DNA of 39,418 bases from Ruminococcoides sp052118065 (lineage in GTDB: Bacteria > Bacillota > Clostridia > Oscillospirales > Acutalibacteraceae). Under the pieces are notes generated by a model. The model ran no database searches, had not been told where the DNA came from, and saw only the letters and a program-made list of their open reading frames with translations. The stretch spans positions 1-39,418 of the forward strand of contig JBQKHY010000022.1 of the NCBI GenBank assembly GCA_052118065.1, given 5' to 3'. Each line of letters opens with the position of its first letter. Position 1 is the stretch's first letter. Positions 39,085 to 39,418 of the stretch are shown in pieces. The position numbers were made by a program, and so were the translations under genes.

Positions 39085-39314
39085 CCTCCCTTGTGTAAAG
39101 GGAGGGGAACCACGAAGTGGTGGAAGGATTGTTTTGGTAGGCACTTTAGATTATATAAGATTTATTCGATATATGATGTAGGGAACGAACACTGTTCGTT
39201 CCGTTATTTATAGATAACTTTTATCTAATCGTACATATCTTATTTAGAGAGCACAATCTACCATGACAATCCCTCTGTCAGCTATCGCTGACATCTCCCT
39301 TTACACAAGGGAGG
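39085..39314. repeat. Composite inverted repeat element (possible MITE-like)
   Basis: The 20-bp arm at 39085-39104 is perfectly complementary to 39295-39314 (CCTCCCTTGTGTAAAGGGAG). Each arm continues with a different small hairpin (ACCAC-GAA-GTGGT versus TCAGC-GATA-GCTGA) and then a similar GGATTGT...GGTAG part (39126-39140 versus 39258-39272). The arms are two copies of one repeat unit of about 56 nt in opposite orientation, about 117 nt apart. No transposase is present. Confidence 0.65.
39177..39206. repeat. Short palindromic intergenic repeat, copy 2
   Basis: GGAACGAAC (39182-39190) pairs with GTTCGTTCC (39194-39202) around ACT. Flanks GTAGG and CCGTTAT match copy 1 at 41-69 in reverse orientation, while the stem differs by paired changes. 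It lies inside the composite inverted repeat. Confidence 0.6.
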
Positions 39315-39400
39315 GTAGATTATAATAACAAGTGCAACACTAAAAAAATAGACAATATGTAAACCATCGTGTAAAATGTAGTTGCACACCAAGCATAATA

Positions 39401-39418
39401 CGGAGGTAAACATATTGT
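39401..39418 (+). CDS. Start of the next gene (partial; identity not visible)
   Basis: CGGAGG (39401-39406) is a strong ribosome binding site, and TTG at 39415 is a possible start codon 8 nt later. Only the start codon and one further base are in the window. By standard gene order rpoB would follow rplL, but this cannot be confirmed. An inverted repeat GTGCAAC/GTTGCAC (about 39332 and 39381) lies upstream. Confidence 0.35.

Noticed and set aside
39025..39213. 62-residue reading frame near the right end
   Set aside because: It covers the inverted repeat element and a palindrome and has no recognisable protein features.
1..39418. CRISPR array, insertion sequence or prophage
   Set aside because: No regularly spaced direct repeats, no transposase or integrase, and no phage structural genes were seen; the repeats found are short and palindromic.

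Overview
The window looks like a chromosomal segment of a low-GC, anaerobic Clostridia member, most likely of the Ruminococcaceae/Oscillospiraceae type. The evidence is the Gram-positive layout of the S10-spc-alpha ribosomal cluster (adk, map, a KOW protein and infA after secY), zinc-type S14/L36/L33, a GlgC/GlgD/GlgA glycogen set, the [FeFe]-hydrogenase maturase HydE, a stand-alone PduL, and short GC-rich palindromic repeats of the kind seen in gut Clostridia. The genus is an inference.

Layout. 1-1150: intergenic repeats, a tRNA-Tyr/tRNA-Thr unit on the minus strand, a DUF5658-like membrane protein and tRNA-Arg. 1170-5920: mostly plus-strand housekeeping and membrane genes (two unknown membrane proteins, one with a SHOCT-like tail; an HD-domain protein; a CmpB-like membrane protein; a PAP2 phosphatase; a GlmU-like left-handed beta-helix protein), a minus-strand cobalamin adenosyltransferase, and a 36-residue membrane peptide. 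6087-21700: one continuous ribosomal supercluster, rpsJ to rplQ, starting at a consensus promoter followed by a 270-nt leader with an attenuator-like terminator. 21711-25921: an unknown minus-strand gene with a perfect consensus promoter, then murI-DUF1934-argS. 25922-27541: a long non-coding stretch with three copies of a GTTAGC-N4-GCTAAC palindrome, a promoter, a strongly folded candidate RNA, and then a DUF3793-flavodoxin operon. 27675-32855: hydE and the glycogen synthesis operon glgC-glgD-glgA. 33033-35113: an anchored surface protein with a possible starch-binding domain, a family 4 uracil-DNA glycosylase (minus) and pduL. 35343-38931: rpmG-secE-nusG-rplK-rplA-rplJ-rplL, with two L1-type mRNA sites and a classical L10 leader. 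38932-39418: non-coding, holding an AT-rich repeat, a long inverted repeat and the ribosome binding site of the next gene.

How it works together. Two large blocks build the translation and secretion machinery and are controlled by RNA leaders (the S10 attenuator, L1 sites and L10 leader). The glg genes make ADP-glucose and polymerise it. HydE, flavodoxin and PduL fit a fermentative life with hydrogen and acetate or propionate metabolism. The most unusual region is 26090-26545. There a palindromic operator resembling DtxR/IdeR-type sites occurs three times around a promoter, a structured RNA of about 300 nt and a flavodoxin operon, which suggests a metal-responsive (probably iron) switch with a possible regulatory RNA. 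This reading is inferred from sequence alone.
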